Positions 17,401 to 27,019 are shown, numbered from the stretch's first letter. The stretch: 39,453 nucleotides of DNA from Xylophilus sp. ASV27 (GCF_016428875.1 NZ_JAELTO010000035.1:1-39453); one strand, 5' to 3'. The notes: generated by a model not told the origin, from the sequence alone. Numbers and translations: made by a program.

Positions 17401-19407
17401 TCAGGACGGCTCCCGGCGTGGCGGCTCGTCCGCCGCGCCGGGCAGAAAAAACGACAGCGGCGCATGCCGCCAGCGCGCCCAGATCGCGGCACGGATGCGC
17501 GCGCGGTAGGCGCCGCTCACGTTGTGCGCGCGCAGCGCCAGCCGAAACGCAAAGCCGAAGCTTATCGTGAGGTTGAGCGCACCGATCACCGGCACCGCCG
17601 CCAGGCACCACCAGAAGGCGGGCTGGTGCAGCACCGCCGTGCCGTAGCTCACGGCCGCCGCCGCGATCTGCCCGGTGGACAGCGTCACGTGCCGCACCTC
17701 CAGGCCGATGCCGACGAAGGCCAGCAGCGGCGGAATCATGCCCAGCATGAAGCCCAGCGAGATGTTGGAGCCGAAGCCCGAGACGTTGTCGCGCACGAAG
17801 CGGGCCCAGCGCGCGGCACGCCCGGCGCCCAGCCAGCGCGTGATGCGCGGGTTGAAGCGCATGGCCGAGTCCAGCCGGTGCAGCACGAACCAGTTCTCCA
17901 GCCAGCCCGCGAAGATGCTGGCCGAGAACAGCAGCACGCCGGTAAAGGCGGCGAACAGCCAGGTGGGACCGAGCAGCGTGAGCGACTCCAGCACGTGGCG
18001 CGCCTCGCCCATCGAGATCAGCGGCCGGCCCAGCAGCAACTGCGAGCACAGGCCCAGCACCAGGATCGCCGGGAACACCGTCAGCACGTTGCCCAGCACC
18101 GCGGCCACCTGCGAGCGCACCAGGTAGGTCACCTCGTCCACGAAGGACTCGACGCTCGCGTCCGAACCCAGCTCCTTCACCCGCGCGGCCAGGGCTGGCG
18201 CGGTCATGGCCGGCTGCTTGGTCGCCAGGGTGCAGTGCAGCAACTGGATGGTGACGAAGCTCGCCGCATACAGCAGGCTGGACCAGATGCCGGTCCAGAA
18301 CGCCGACAGCGCCAGCGCGCCGATGGCGAACTTGCCCAGCACCGTGCCGGCGGTCAGCACGCCGCCGCCGGCGGCCTGGCGCAGCATGCGGCGGTAGGCG
18401 GAGCCGTCGCGCGCGATGTAGTGCTCGCCGGTCTCGGCGCTGCGCTCGGCCACCTTGGCGGCCAGCAGCGAGGAGTTGGCCGAGACCAGCGCGCGCACGC
18501 TGCGCCGCTCGTGGCCCAGCAGCACCAGCCGCGAGAGCAGCCGCGCCGCGGCGGCCGAGGGGTCGGCCGAGAGCAGGCAGTCCAGCAGCTCACGGATGCG
18601 CAGCAGCCGCTCGCGCAACTGGCGCAGCCGGAACACCAGGCCGACCGATATGCCGTTCTCCTCGAGGTGGGTGTAGACGGTGGCGGCCGCCTGCCGGCAG
18701 GCGTCGAGCCGCTCGCACAACTGCTGCGCCGAGCGCTCCAGCGCCGCGTCGTCGCGCGGGCTGCGCCGCACCTCGGCGCGCAGCGCCTCGACGTCGTGCA
18801 GCAGCGCGTGAAAGGGCTGGGCCTCGCGTGCGGCGGCGCTCATGCGCAGGCGCAGCTCCGGCGCGAAGCCGGTGGACAGCACCTGGCCGGCGCAGTAGAC
18901 GATGGCGTCGAGCAGCGCCTGCTGCCAGGCGGTGCCGTCGGCGCCGCCCTGGGGGGCGGGCGTGCACAGCAGCGTGGACAGGCGCTGGCGCTGGGAGGCA
19001 TCCAGTGCGGTGATCCACTGCGCGTCGAAGGCGCGCGGCAGCGCCAGGGTGAAGAGTTCGGAGGCATCCAGCGTCTCGGGGCTGGCCGGCAGCAGCTTGC
19101 GCCGTATGCGCTCGCCCAGTTCGCTGACGAAGGCGCTGCGCGGCGCAAAGCCGAAGTCCGCCAGCAGCGTGGTCACGTCCACCGACTGCGCCAGCAGCGC
19201 CCACCATTCGCGCAGCCGCTGCCGGATCTCGGGCCGGGCCTCGATCGCATCGAGCAGCAACTGCACCCGGCTGACCGCCGCCTGCGGCGTGGCGCCCTTG
19301 CCGCGGATCCAGTCGGTCAGCTCGATCAGCCACAGGTGCCGCAAGGCCAGCGGCGCGGCCGGATCGAGTCTGTCGAGGATGCCGCTGAGATCGCGCTTGC
19401 GGCGCAT
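17401..19407 (-). CDS. PF10136-type membrane protein annotated as site-specific recombinase
   Basis: A 668-residue protein matching what databases call 'site-specific recombinase' (SpecificRecomb). The first 340 residues are helical and soluble (RKRDLSGILDRLDPAAPLAL at the start). The second half has at least six hydrophobic segments (AGTVLGKFAIGALALSAFW, VLGNVLTVFPAILVLGLCSQ, PTWLFAAFTGVLLFSASIF, SLGFMLGMIPPLLAFVGIGL and others). Nothing in it resembles a tyrosine or serine recombinase, so the name is probably wrong and an envelope role is more likely. The ATG at 19407 shares one base with the apaG stop (TGATG), so the two are coupled. The frame is open far upstream but that part is the shadow of apaG. 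Confidence 0.75.
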   Translation of the reverse strand: MRRKRDLSGILDRLDPAAPLALRHLWLIELTDWIRGKGATPQAAVSRVQLLLDAIEARPEIRQRLREWWALLAQSVDVTTLLADFGFAPRSAFVSELGERIRRKLLPASPETLDASELFTLALPRAFDAQWITALDASQRQRLSTLLCTPAPQGGADGTAWQQALLDAIVYCAGQVLSTGFAPELRLRMSAAAREAQPFHALLHDVEALRAEVRRSPRDDAALERSAQQLCERLDACRQAAATVYTHLEENGISVGLVFRLRQLRERLLRIRELLDCLLSADPSAAAARLLSRLVLLGHERRSVRALVSANSSLLAAKVAERSAETGEHYIARDGSAYRRMLRQAAGGGVLTAGTVLGKFAIGALALSAFWTGIWSSLLYAASFVTIQLLHCTLATKQPAMTAPALAARVKELGSDASVESFVDEVTYLVRSQVAAVLGNVLTVFPAILVLGLCSQLLLGRPLISMGEARHVLESLTLLGPTWLFAAFTGVLLFSASIFAGWLENWFVLHRLDSAMRFNPRITRWLGAGRAARWARFVRDNVSGFGSNISLGFMLGMIPPLLAFVGIGLEVRHVTLSTGQIAAAAVSYGTAVLHQPAFWWCLAAVPVIGALNLTISFGFAFRLALRAHNVSGAYRARIRAAIWARWRHAPLSFFLPGAADEPPRREPS

Positions 19408-19811
19408 CAGTGCAGTACCCGCGGACCCGCGGCGTTGCCCAGCGGCCCGGCATTCGCTTCCAGGACGAACAGGGGAATCGGCGCTTCGAAGCGCGTGGCG
19501 TCCTCGGCCACGCAGAAGTAGCTGCCTTCCATGGTGCCGCTGGGCGTGCGCAGGCGGCAGCCGCTGGTGTAGCGGAAGGACTCCCCGGGCTGCAGCAGCG
19601 GCTGGTGGCCGACCACGCCCAGGCCCTTGACCTCTTCCACGTGGCCGCGCGCGTCGCGGATGATCCAGTGCCGCGCGATCAGCTGCGCCGGCGTGTCCCC
19701 GACGTTGGCCACCGTGACGGTGTAGGAAAAGCCGTAGGAGTCCTGCTCCGGCGCAGACTGCTCGGGCAGGTACTGCGGCTCTACGTGGACGGTGAACTGG
19801 TACTTCGGCAT
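19407..19811 (-). CDS. apaG: ApaG protein (DUF525)
   Basis: A 134-residue single-domain fibronectin-like beta-sandwich protein, widely conserved and linked in enterobacteria to Co2+/Mg2+ homeostasis. Family motifs are [13 protein letters not shown] (26-38), [20 protein letters not shown] (46-65), [20 protein letters not shown] and [10 protein letters not shown]. Length is normal. It is the first gene of a minus-strand operon running to ybdK and is divergent from rpe with only 32 bases between the two starts, so the two promoters must overlap the coding starts. The apaG-rpe pairing is common in betaproteobacteria. Confidence 0.93.
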   Translation of the reverse strand: MPKYQFTVHVEPQYLPEQSAPEQDSYGFSYTVTVANVGDTPAQLIARHWIIRDARGHVEEVKGLGVVGHQPLLQPGESFRYTSGCRLRTPSGTMEGSYFCVAEDATRFEAPIPLFVLEANAGPLGNAAGPRVLH

Positions 19812-19843
19812 GGCGGCAATGGTACTGCTGCGACAATTCCCCC

Positions 19844-20533
19844 ATGAGCACGACCGAACGCCGCTACCGCATCGCCCCGTCCATCCTCTCCGCCGACTTC
19901 GCCCGTCTGGGCGAGGAGGTGCGCAGCGTCGTCGCCGCCGGCGCCGACTGGATCCACTTCGACGTGATGGACAACCACTACGTGCCCAACCTGACCTTCG
20001 GGCCCATGGTGTGCCAGGCGCTCAAGCCGCACGCGGTGACGCCCGCCGGCGAGGCGGTGCCGATCGACGTGCACCTGATGGTGCAGCCGGTCGATGCGCT
20101 GGCCGCGGCCTTCGCCGACGCCGGCGCCGACCTGATCAGCTTCCACCCGGAAGCCTCGGCCCATCCGCACCGCAGCATCCAGGCCATCCGCTCCAAGGGC
20201 CTGAAGGCCGGGCTGGTGTTCAACCCGGCCACGCCGCTGGACGTGCTCGACTGGACCCTGGAAGACCTCGACCTGGTGCTGGTCATGAGCGTCAACCCGG
20301 GCTTCGGCGGGCAGGGCTTCATCGACTCGGCGCTGCGCAAGATCGAGCAGGTGCGCAGGCGCATCGACGCCACGGGCAAGGACATCCGCCTGGAGGTGGA
20401 CGGCGGCGTCAAGGTGGACAACATCGCCCGCGTGGCCGCCGCCGGGGCCGACACCTTCGTCGCGGGCAGCGCCATCTTCGGCAAGCCCGACTACCGCGGC
20501 GTGATCGACGCGATGCGCGCCCAACTGAATTGA
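19844..20533 (+). CDS. rpe: Ribulose-phosphate 3-epimerase
   Basis: A 229-residue TIM-barrel enzyme that interconverts D-ribulose 5-phosphate and D-xylulose 5-phosphate in the pentose phosphate and Calvin pathways. Visible signatures are [15 protein letters not shown] (11-25), the metal site in [24 protein letters not shown]-type [22 protein letters not shown] and [12 protein letters not shown]. No clear Shine-Dalgarno sequence precedes the ATG. In related bacteria rpe is followed directly by gph and trpE; here katE and a glycine-zipper gene stand between. A hairpin follows its stop. Confidence 0.95.
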   Translation: MSTTERRYRIAPSILSADFARLGEEVRSVVAAGADWIHFDVMDNHYVPNLTFGPMVCQALKPHAVTPAGEAVPIDVHLMVQPVDALAAAFADAGADLISFHPEASAHPHRSIQAIRSKGLKAGLVFNPATPLDVLDWTLEDLDLVLVMSVNPGFGGQGFIDSALRKIEQVRRRIDATGKDIRLEVDGGVKVDNIARVAAAGADTFVAGSAIFGKPDYRGVIDAMRAQLN

Positions 20534-20543
20534 GCTGAGCCCT

Positions 20544-20563
20544 CTGTCGGACAGCGCCGACAG
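20544..20563 (+). terminator. Hairpin after rpe
   Basis: CTGTCGG-ACAGCG-CCGACAG, perfect 7-base arms, begins 10 bases after the rpe stop. No T-run follows, so intrinsic termination is doubtful; it may protect the 3' end or assist Rho. Confidence 0.4.
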
Positions 20564-20878
20564 GCTGCCGCGCGATATCCCACAGCCGGCCCGTGCGTTG
20601 GGCTACGGTGGTGCAGCGGCGCTTCGCCTAGCCTCGGAGGCTATCGTCGGCAGGCTGTGCGCATCCCGCGCGCAGGGCCGGCAGAACGAAAGCCCGGGGT
20701 GTGGCATGGCATGGCTGGCGTGGTGTTTGGCAGGACTGATTGGCGCGCTGGCGCTGGCGGCGCTGGTCAACGCGCTCGAGCGCTGCTGCGATCTGTGATT
20801 CGCGCGTTGCCGGCTCCACCTTGCGGGGAGCGGGCTGGCGCGGTCTTGCCCGGGCGCGGGCGTATGAGGTAAGACACG
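20564..20878. other. Gap between rpe and katE
   Basis: Together with the rpe hairpin this is a 345-base stretch without an established gene. It holds one possible small membrane-peptide ORF (20706-20798) and, at its right end, the GAGGTAAG ribosome site of katE. I see no convincing OxyR-type box or sigma-70 promoter, although katE must be started somewhere here. Confidence 0.5.
20706..20798 (+). CDS. Possible 30-residue membrane peptide
   Basis: The frame from the ATG at 20706 encodes 30 residues, mostly one hydrophobic helix (MAWLAWCLAGLIGALALAAL) ending in an ERCCDL tail. It resembles single-span small proteins by composition only; I recognise no family. The upstream GGGGTG is a weak ribosome site. 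It lies 80 bases before katE on the same strand. It may be chance. Confidence 0.25.
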   Translation: MAWLAWCLAGLIGALALAALVNALERCCDL

Positions 20879-23071
20879 ATGGTCAGCAGCAGCAAGAGCA
20901 GCGGGCGCGGCAAGGCCAGGCCGGTGGATGGGTCTCAGGACAAGCTCCTGCAGATGCAGGCCTTCACGGCCGAGCCGGCGGCGGCCCTCACCACCAACCA
21001 GGGTCTGCGCATTCCGGACAACCACAATTCGCTCAAGGCCGGCGTGCGCGGCCCGACGCTGATGCAGGATTTCATCCTGCGCGAGAAGATCACCCATTTC
21101 GACCATGAGCGCATCCCCGAGCGCGTGGTGCATGCGCGCGGCTCGGGCGCCCATGGCTATTTCCAGGTCTACAAGCCCTTGTCGGAATACACCACCGCGC
21201 ATTTCCTGAACGACCCCGAGGTGCGCACGCCGGTGTTCGCGCGCTTCTCCACCGTGGCCGGCTCGCGCGGCTCGGCCGATACCGTGCGCGACGTGCGCGG
21301 CTTCGCGGTCAAGCTCTACACGCAGGAAGGCAACTTCGATCTGGTCGGCAACAACATGCCGGTGTTCTTCATCCAGGACGCGATGAAGTTTCCCGACCTG
21401 ATCCATGCCGTCAAGCCCGAGCCGCACCACGAGATGCCGCAGGCCGCGAGCGCGCACGACAGCTTCTGGGATTTCGCCTCGCTCATGCCCGAGAGCACCC
21501 ACATGCTGCTGTGGACCATGAGCGACCGCGCCCTGCCGCGCAGCCTGCGCATGATGGAGGGTTTTGGCGTGCACACCTTCCGCATGCTCAACGGCCGCGG
21601 CGAGTCGCATCTGGTCAAGTTCCACTGGAAGCCCAGGCTGGGCGTGCACGGCATGGTCTGGGACGAGGCGCAGAAGATCGCCGGCAAGGACCCGGACTTC
21701 CTCCGGCGCGATCTGTGGGAGTCGATCGAACAGGGCCATTTCCCCGAATGGGAGCTTGGCCTGCAACTGGTGCCCGAGAGCAGGGCCGAGTCGCTGGGCT
21801 TCGATCTGCTGGACCCGACCAAGCTGATCCCCGAGGAAATGGTGCCGGTGCAGATCGTCGGCCGCATGGTGCTCAACCGCAACCCCGACAACTTCTTTGC
21901 CGAGACCGAGCAGGTGGCCTTCCATCCCGGCCACCTGGTGCCCGGCATCGACTTCACCAACGATCCGTTGCTGCAGGGGCGGCTGTTCTCCTATACCGAC
22001 ACCCAGCTCTCGCGCCTGGGCGGGCCGAACTTCCATGAACTGCCGATCAACCGCGGCGTCTGCCCGTTCCACAACTTCCAGCGCGACGGCATGCACCGCC
22101 AGACGGTCAGCCGCGGCAAGGTCGCCTACGAGCCCAATTCGCTGGGCAGCCAGAGCGGCGCCGAATTCCGCGTCGATGGCGGCACCCAGGGCTTCCAGAG
22201 CTACCCCGAGGCGCTGGAGTCGCCGGTGGTGCGCCGCCGCAGCCCCTCCTTCGACGACCATTTCACGCAGGCCACGCTGTTCTGGAACAGCATGACCCCG
22301 GCCGAGAAGGACCACATCGTCGAGGCGTTCCGCTTCGAACTGGGCAAGGTCGCCGTGCCGGCGATACGCCAGCGCGTGGTGGACAACCTGGCCCACGTCG
22401 ACGCGCGCCTGGCCAAGAAGGTGGCCGCGCCCCTGGGCATAGGCTTGCCGGACCCGAAGGCCGCCGCGGGCCAGGCAGGCTACCGCAGCACCCGCATGAC
22501 GCTGCCGCTGGAGGCGTCGCCCGCGCTGAGCATGGCGCCGCGCATGGCCCCGGAGGACAAGGCCGCGGTCGCCACGCGCAAGGTGGCGCTGCTGGCGACC
22601 GACGGCGTGGACGGCTTGTCGCTGCGCGCCGCCCTGAATGCGCTGGCCGACGCCGGCGTTGCCGGCATGCTGGTGGCGCCGCGGCTGGGCACCATCGCGT
22701 CCTCCGGCGGGCGCCGGCTGGAGGTCGGCGCCACGCTGGCGGGCATGCCGTCGGTGATGTTCGACGCGGTGCTCGTGGCCGGCGGCAAGGACTCGGCCGC
22801 GGCCCTGTCGCGTCTGGGCGATGCGGTGCACTTCGTGCTCGAGGCCTACAGGCATTGCAAGCCGGTGTGCGCGCTGGGCGAGGGCGCGGCGCTGCTGCGC
22901 ACCCTGGGCATCGAGGGCGGTGCCAGCCGCGATGCGCTGACGCATCACCCCGGCGTGGTGCTGGGCGACGGCCGTGCCGAGACCATGCCCGAGACCATGC
23001 GCGCCTTCGTCCATGCCATCGGCCAGCATCGCCACTGGGACCGCCCGAACCTGGAGGCGGTGCCGGCGTGA
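20879..23071 (+). CDS. katE: Large-subunit catalase, HPII/KatE type
   Basis: A 730-residue clade 2 monofunctional haem catalase that dismutates hydrogen peroxide. The distal histidine is in [13 protein letters not shown] (H85) and the distal asparagine in [14 protein letters not shown] (N158). The proximal tyrosine is expected in [16 protein letters not shown]. The catalase core runs to about residue 510. A flavodoxin/DJ-1-like C-terminal domain follows ([32 protein letters not shown]), which defines the large-subunit type. GAGGTAAG lies shortly before the ATG. It stands alone between rpe and a repeat, interrupting the usual rpe-gph order. In enterobacteria katE is stationary-phase (RpoS) controlled; nothing in the upstream sequence confirms that here. 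Confidence 0.95.
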   Translation: MVSSSKSSGRGKARPVDGSQDKLLQMQAFTAEPAAALTTNQGLRIPDNHNSLKAGVRGPTLMQDFILREKITHFDHERIPERVVHARGSGAHGYFQVYKPLSEYTTAHFLNDPEVRTPVFARFSTVAGSRGSADTVRDVRGFAVKLYTQEGNFDLVGNNMPVFFIQDAMKFPDLIHAVKPEPHHEMPQAASAHDSFWDFASLMPESTHMLLWTMSDRALPRSLRMMEGFGVHTFRMLNGRGESHLVKFHWKPRLGVHGMVWDEAQKIAGKDPDFLRRDLWESIEQGHFPEWELGLQLVPESRAESLGFDLLDPTKLIPEEMVPVQIVGRMVLNRNPDNFFAETEQVAFHPGHLVPGIDFTNDPLLQGRLFSYTDTQLSRLGGPNFHELPINRGVCPFHNFQRDGMHRQTVSRGKVAYEPNSLGSQSGAEFRVDGGTQGFQSYPEALESPVVRRRSPSFDDHFTQATLFWNSMTPAEKDHIVEAFRFELGKVAVPAIRQRVVDNLAHVDARLAKKVAAPLGIGLPDPKAAAGQAGYRSTRMTLPLEASPALSMAPRMAPEDKAAVATRKVALLATDGVDGLSLRAALNALADAGVAGMLVAPRLGTIASSGGRRLEVGATLAGMPSVMFDAVLVAGGKDSAAALSRLGDAVHFVLEAYRHCKPVCALGEGAALLRTLGIEGGASRDALTHHPGVVLGDGRAETMPETMRAFVHAIGQHRHWDRPNLEAVPA

Positions 23072-23113
23072 TCCGCGCGCCCCAGCGCCGCGTTCAAGCA
23101 TCAAACAGGCTAG

Positions 23114-23158
23114 AAGCCCAGGTTATTCCTGGGTTTGTTGCTATATAAATAATAGCAA
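23114..23158 (+). repeat. Two-hairpin dispersed repeat, copy B
   Basis: AAGCCCAGG-TTATT-CCTGGGTTT (23114-23136, one G-T pair) then TTGCTAT-ATAAATA-ATAGCAA (23138-23158, perfect). It starts 42 bases after the katE stop with the AGCCCAG hairpin nearest to the gene. It ends 22 bases before the stop of the converging glycine-zipper gene, so it may terminate from both sides. Confidence 0.75.
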
Positions 23159-23180
23159 TTCGCGGCGCAGTGCGCAGGGC

Positions 23181-23687
23181 TCAGAGGTGGTCGCCGTGGT
23201 AGCGGCGCGAGGGATACACCCTATCCGCACGCTCCCAGGCCGCGCGGCTCGCGGCGCGGGCCTCGTCCCAGCTCAGGCGTGACTCGCCGCGCCGGCTTTC
23301 CCAGGTGCCGCCCAGTTCGGCGTCGTGGTCCTCGAAGCGGCCGCTGCGCGCGGCGCGCTCCTCATAGCCGAGCCGGTAGGCCGGGTGGTAGTCCTCGAAG
23401 CTGCGGTCCTCGGCATAGTAGGGCTCGCGCGTGTGGGCGCTGCGCCAGTAGGCGTCCTCGGCCGCGGGGTTGACCGCCTCCGCCGCGCCCTTGCCCGCCA
23501 GCCCGCCGACCACCGCGCCCACCACGGTCCCGACCGCCACCCCGACCGGCCCGCCGGCCGCACCCAACGCCGCCCCGGTGACGGCGCCGCCACCGGCGCC
23601 GATCCCGGTCCCGATGGGATGGGCGCCCGGTTCACCGGTGAGCGGGTCGCGGTTGGGATGGTGGTCGGGCGTGTCATGCAATGTCAT
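23181..23687 (-). CDS. Glycine-zipper domain protein, function unknown
   Basis: A 168-residue protein of a type widespread in proteobacteria and without known function. Residues 22-68 form a glycine-zipper stretch (GAVTGAALGAAGGPVGVAVG, then TVVGAVVGGLAGKGAAE) able to form a helical hairpin in or on a membrane. The rest is charged and aromatic (EDAYWRSAHTREPYYAEDRS, YHPAYRLGYE, then LSWDEARAASRAAWERAD). There is no signal peptide. The ATG at 23687 has a plausible AAGGAG ribosome site. It is convergent with katE across repeat B. Similar proteins are often stress-induced, which would suit the catalase neighbour, but that is inference. Confidence 0.7.
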   Translation of the reverse strand: MTLHDTPDHHPNRDPLTGEPGAHPIGTGIGAGGGAVTGAALGAAGGPVGVAVGTVVGAVVGGLAGKGAAEAVNPAAEDAYWRSAHTREPYYAEDRSFEDYHPAYRLGYEERAARSGRFEDHDAELGGTWESRRGESRLSWDEARAASRAAWERADRVYPSRRYHGDHL

Positions 23688-23965
23688 GGCAAAACTCCTT
23701 GGGGCTGTCTATGCCCTGATCTTGTGCGCCATGCGGGCCGGGGGCGGTAGGACGCCGCACGCGCGCGCTGTAGGAACCCGGACCCGTGGGGGCGGTGAGG
23801 CGCTGGCCCCTCACGGCCGACTCGGTGACCTCCATGCCCCGCGCGGCCGGGCCCCTCGTAGAATCCGCCCGCATCGGCCCGTTGCGACCGACAGCCTCCG
23901 AGCCGTGGGTGACGCATGAAAACTCCATTCGCGCTCTTCCAGATTCGCCAACCTGACAGGCCGCC

Positions 23966-24655
23966 GTGAACTCTTCCGCCCCCACTCCCTTTTCCGTGGA
24001 CGCCGCCATCATCGACCTGGACGGCACCCTGGTCGATACGCTGGGCGATTTCGAGGAAGCCCTGGGCCGCATGCTGCGGGAATTCGGCCGTACAGCGCTG
24101 TCGCGCGCCGAGATCTCGCGCATGGTCGGCAAGGGCTCCGAACACCTGGTGCAATCGGCGCTGGCGCGCGCGGGCCTGGCGCAGCAGGACGTGGCCGACG
24201 CGCTGCAGCGCTACCTGCGCCACTACGAGGCGATCAACGGCCGCCACGTGGCGCTGTTTCCCGGCGTGCGCGAGGGCCTGCAGGCGCTGCAGGCGCACGG
24301 CCTGCGGCTGGCCTGCCTGACCAACAAGCCGCAGGGGCTGGCGCGCACGCTGCTGCGCTCGCTCGGGCTGGACGGCTTCTTCGCCTGCATCCATGGCGGC
24401 GACAGCTTTGCCCGCAAGAAGCCCGATCCGCTACCCCTGCAGAAGACCTGCGAGGCCCTGGGTACCGACACGGCGCATACCCTGATGATCGGCGACTCGG
24501 CCAACGACGCGCAGGCCGCGCGCGCCGCCGGCTGCCCGGTGGTGCTGGTGACCTACGGCTTCAACCACGGCGAGCCGGTGCGGCAGGTGGACGCCGACGG
24601 CTTCGTCGACAGCCTCGAAGCGGTGCCCGCGCTGTGCCGTCGGCGCCGGCCCTGA
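23966..24655 (+). CDS. gph: Phosphoglycolate phosphatase
   Basis: A 229-residue HAD-superfamily hydrolase that removes phosphate from 2-phosphoglycolate. HAD motifs are in order: IIDLDGTLVDT (nucleophile D17, D19), CLTNKP, the lysine of ARKKPDPLPL, and LMIGDSANDAQAARAAG. The start is a GTG at 23966 with a weak ACAGG upstream. In betaproteobacteria gph lies between rpe and trpE, as in this window, although both neighbours are displaced here by inserted genes. The 278 bases upstream hold only a small GTGAGG/CCTCAC hairpin (23795-23814) of no clear meaning. Confidence 0.9.
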   Translation: MNSSAPTPFSVDAAIIDLDGTLVDTLGDFEEALGRMLREFGRTALSRAEISRMVGKGSEHLVQSALARAGLAQQDVADALQRYLRHYEAINGRHVALFPGVREGLQALQAHGLRLACLTNKPQGLARTLLRSLGLDGFFACIHGGDSFARKKPDPLPLQKTCEALGTDTAHTLMIGDSANDAQAARAAGCPVVLVTYGFNHGEPVRQVDADGFVDSLEAVPALCRRRRP

Positions 24656-24659
24656 ATCA

Positions 24660-25244
24660 TCAGAAGCTGCGGCCGAGCAGCGCTTCTTTCAGGGCCCGGT
24701 CGGCGGGCTGGGGCCCCAGCCAGATGCCCAGCAGCGCGTGGAAGAATTCCGGCTCCGCGAACGGTGCGCCCTGCGGCTGGCCCTTGACCGTGATCACGGT
24801 GCCGCGGCCCGGCAGCCAGTCGATCTGGAACGTGTCGCCCGCCAGCAGCTTCTTCTGCTCGGCAAAGATCTGGCCCATGCGCAGCAGCCCGGGCACGAGC
24901 TGCTTGAGTTCGCCGCGCTCCATGTTGTCTTCCACGCCGCGCACGAAGAGCCGGCCGAGTTCGCCGGACTCGATGTCGCGCAGCATGGTGATGCGTATGC
25001 GCTTGGGGCCCGGCGCTGCCTGCACCTCGGCCGGCGTGGCGGCCTTCTCCTGCAGGTACAGGGCGGCGACGTAGACCTTGAAGATGGCCTTGTAGCGCAC
25101 GCCCGCGCCATTGAGCGCCAGGGGGGTGTCCTGCAGGGTCACCTTGTCTTCGAGCGGCACGCCGGCCACCTGGACCGTGCCGGCCGTGGCGGCGCCGGCG
25201 CACAGCAGAGCGGCCAGGGCCAGCACGGGGAGGAACGAACGCAT
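24660..25244 (-). CDS. Chalcone-isomerase-like periplasmic protein
   Basis: A 194-residue exported protein with the bacterial chalcone-isomerase-like fold (CHI_3 type). The signal peptide is MRSFLPVLALAALLCAGA with cleavage near ATAGT. Family features are VAGVPLEDKVTL, KAIFKVYVAALYLQEKA (72-88), ITMLRDIESGELGRLFV and GDTFQIDWLPGRGT. Bacterial members are not flavonoid enzymes as far as known, and may bind a lipid or carboxylate. The start is the ATG at 25244 because AAGGAGA lies upstream and the signal peptide begins there. It lies 31 bases after the chemoreceptor gene on the same strand and converges with gph four bases away. Confidence 0.75.
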   Translation of the reverse strand: MRSFLPVLALAALLCAGAATAGTVQVAGVPLEDKVTLQDTPLALNGAGVRYKAIFKVYVAALYLQEKAATPAEVQAAPGPKRIRITMLRDIESGELGRLFVRGVEDNMERGELKQLVPGLLRMGQIFAEQKKLLAGDTFQIDWLPGRGTVITVKGQPQGAPFAEPEFFHALLGIWLGPQPADRALKEALLGRSF

Positions 25245-25275
25245 CGACGGTCTCCTTGCGGGGCGGGGTGGCCCC

Positions 25276-26925
25276 TCAGGCCAGTTGTGCCGTGGCGGGA
25301 TGCGGGCCCGCCAGCGTGCGGGCGGCGGGGGCATGGGCTTTCGCGGGGGTGGCCTGATGGGCGGCCGCGGTCACGGCCGCGCTGCCGGCCAGCTGGAACA
25401 CCGCCACCGCGCGCACCAGCTCGTCGGCCTGCGCGCGCAGGCTGGCCGCGGCCGCCGCGCTTTGCTCCACCAGCGCGGCGTTCTGCTGCGTGGCATGGTC
25501 CATCTGCGTGATGGCTTCGCCCACCTGGCCCACGCCGGCGCTCTGCTCCACGCTGGCCGCGCTGATCTCGCCCATGATGTCGGTGACGCGCCGGATGGCG
25601 GTGACGACCTCGGTCATGGTGCTGCCGGCCTTGTCGACCAGGGCCGTGCCCTGCTCGACGCGCTCGACGCTGGCGGTGATCAGGCCCTTGATCTCCTTGG
25701 CCGCCTCGGCGCTGCGCTGCGCCAGGCTGCGCACTTCGGCGGCGACGACGGCAAAGCCGCGGCCCTGCTCGCCCGCGCGCGCGGCCTCCACCGCGGCGTT
25801 GAGCGCCAGGATGTTGGTCTGGAAGGCGATGCCGTCGATGACGCCGATGATGTCGGCGATACGCCGCGAGCTGTCATTGATCTCCTTCATGGTGCCCACC
25901 ACCTGGGTCACCACGTCGCCGCCCTTGACCGCCACGCTCGAGGCGTTCTGCGCCAACTGGTTGGCCTGGCGCGCGTTGTCCGCGTTCTGGCGCACGGTGG
26001 AGCCCAGCTGCTCCATGGAGGCGGCGGTTTCTTCGAGTGCCGAGGCCTGCTGCTCGGTGCGCGCGGACAGGTCGTTGTTGCCCTGGGCGATCTGCGCGCT
26101 GGCCGTGGCCACGCCTTCGGCATGCTGGCGGACCTCGCCCACCACTCCCGACAACTGCCGCTGCATGGCGGCCAGGGCCTGCAGGAAGACGCCGGTCTCG
26201 TCCCGGCTGCGGGCCGTGATCGGCTGCGTCAGGTCGCCCTGGGCGATGCCCTCGGCCACCCGAACGCCCTCGCGTATCGGCATGGTCACCGAGCGCGCCG
26301 TGATCCACGCCAGGAAGGCACCGAGCAGCACGGCCACGGTGGCAGCGCCCGCGAGCATCCAGCGGCTGGAGCGCGCCATGGCACTGCTCTGCGCCTGGCC
26401 CTGCTGCACCTGCTCGGCCATGTGCGCGGCCAGTGTTTCCAGGCTCTTCTGATAGCGCTCCGCGAGCGGGCGCAGGTCGCGGTCTACTCGCTCCAGCAGG
26501 TCGGGCTCGCCGCCGCGCTGCATCTGCTGGATCGCCTCGCGCTGATCGCGGTAGACGCCGCGCGCGGCGTTGATGGCAGCGAGTTGCGCACGGCCGGTGG
26601 CGTCCTGCACCAGCTCGTCGACGCGCTTGAGCTTGCGCGCGATGCCTGCCGAGGTGGCGTCCATGTCGGCCTTGAGCTGGTCCATGTAGCCGCGGTCGAT
26701 GGCCTTGAGTGCGGCTTCGGTGCGCACCCAGTTGACCTTGACGTCGGAGGCCACGTCCTCCACCAGCTTCTGCCGCTCGATCTCCTGCATGGCGAGCCTT
26801 TCGCCGGCCTGCTGCAGTTCGCCGATGCGCATGATGCCCACGGCCGCCACCAGGGCCGTGATCAGCAGGACGGCGCCAAAGGCCAGCCCGAGGCGGGAGC
26901 CGACGGAGAGGTCGCGGTATTTCAT
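25276..26925 (-). CDS. Methyl-accepting chemotaxis protein
   Basis: A 549-residue transmembrane chemoreceptor. Membrane segment 1 is at about 11-33 and segment 2 at about 188-210, with a four-helix-bundle periplasmic sensor between. A HAMP domain follows ([20 protein letters not shown]), then the cytoplasmic signalling rod with the hairpin tip [20 protein letters not shown] (365-384). Methylation-helix Glu/Gln pairs flank the tip. There is no C-terminal NWETF-type pentapeptide for CheR/CheB docking; the tail is Ala/Pro-rich. No che genes are near. It is followed by the chalcone-isomerase-like gene, so the two may be co-expressed. An exact palindrome 81 bases upstream of the start overlaps its likely promoter. 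Confidence 0.93.
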   Translation of the reverse strand: MKYRDLSVGSRLGLAFGAVLLITALVAAVGIMRIGELQQAGERLAMQEIERQKLVEDVASDVKVNWVRTEAALKAIDRGYMDQLKADMDATSAGIARKLKRVDELVQDATGRAQLAAINAARGVYRDQREAIQQMQRGGEPDLLERVDRDLRPLAERYQKSLETLAAHMAEQVQQGQAQSSAMARSSRWMLAGAATVAVLLGAFLAWITARSVTMPIREGVRVAEGIAQGDLTQPITARSRDETGVFLQALAAMQRQLSGVVGEVRQHAEGVATASAQIAQGNNDLSARTEQQASALEETAASMEQLGSTVRQNADNARQANQLAQNASSVAVKGGDVVTQVVGTMKEINDSSRRIADIIGVIDGIAFQTNILALNAAVEAARAGEQGRGFAVVAAEVRSLAQRSAEAAKEIKGLITASVERVEQGTALVDKAGSTMTEVVTAIRRVTDIMGEISAASVEQSAGVGQVGEAITQMDHATQQNAALVEQSAAAAASLRAQADELVRAVAVFQLAGSAAVTAAAHQATPAKAHAPAARTLAGPHPATAQLA

Positions 26926-27005
26926 GCCGCGGCCTCGGCGCAGCAGGGAAGAAGGCGCGTGGATGCGTCGGCGGAAAAGCTCATCTGCAATGTCCCGTCA
27001 TAAAT

Positions 27006-27019
27006 AGAACGATCGTTCT
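27006..27019. promoter_or_regulatory. Perfect 14-base palindrome upstream of the chemoreceptor gene
   Basis: AGAACGATCGTTCT is an exact palindrome followed by a T-run. On the minus strand it is directly followed by a TATTTA sequence that could serve as the chemoreceptor -10 box. The shape (GAACGATCGTTC core) is that of TetR-family operators. No tetR gene is in the window, so any regulator acts from elsewhere. Confidence 0.5.

Noticed and set aside
20603-23104. 833-codon open frame antisense to katE
   Set aside because: Mirrors the katE codons exactly; no recognisable domain and no separate promoter or ribosome site.
23795-23814. GTGAGG/CCTCAC hairpin upstream of gph
   Set aside because: Six-base stem in GC-rich sequence, no T-run and no gene end on the right side; not distinguishable from chance.
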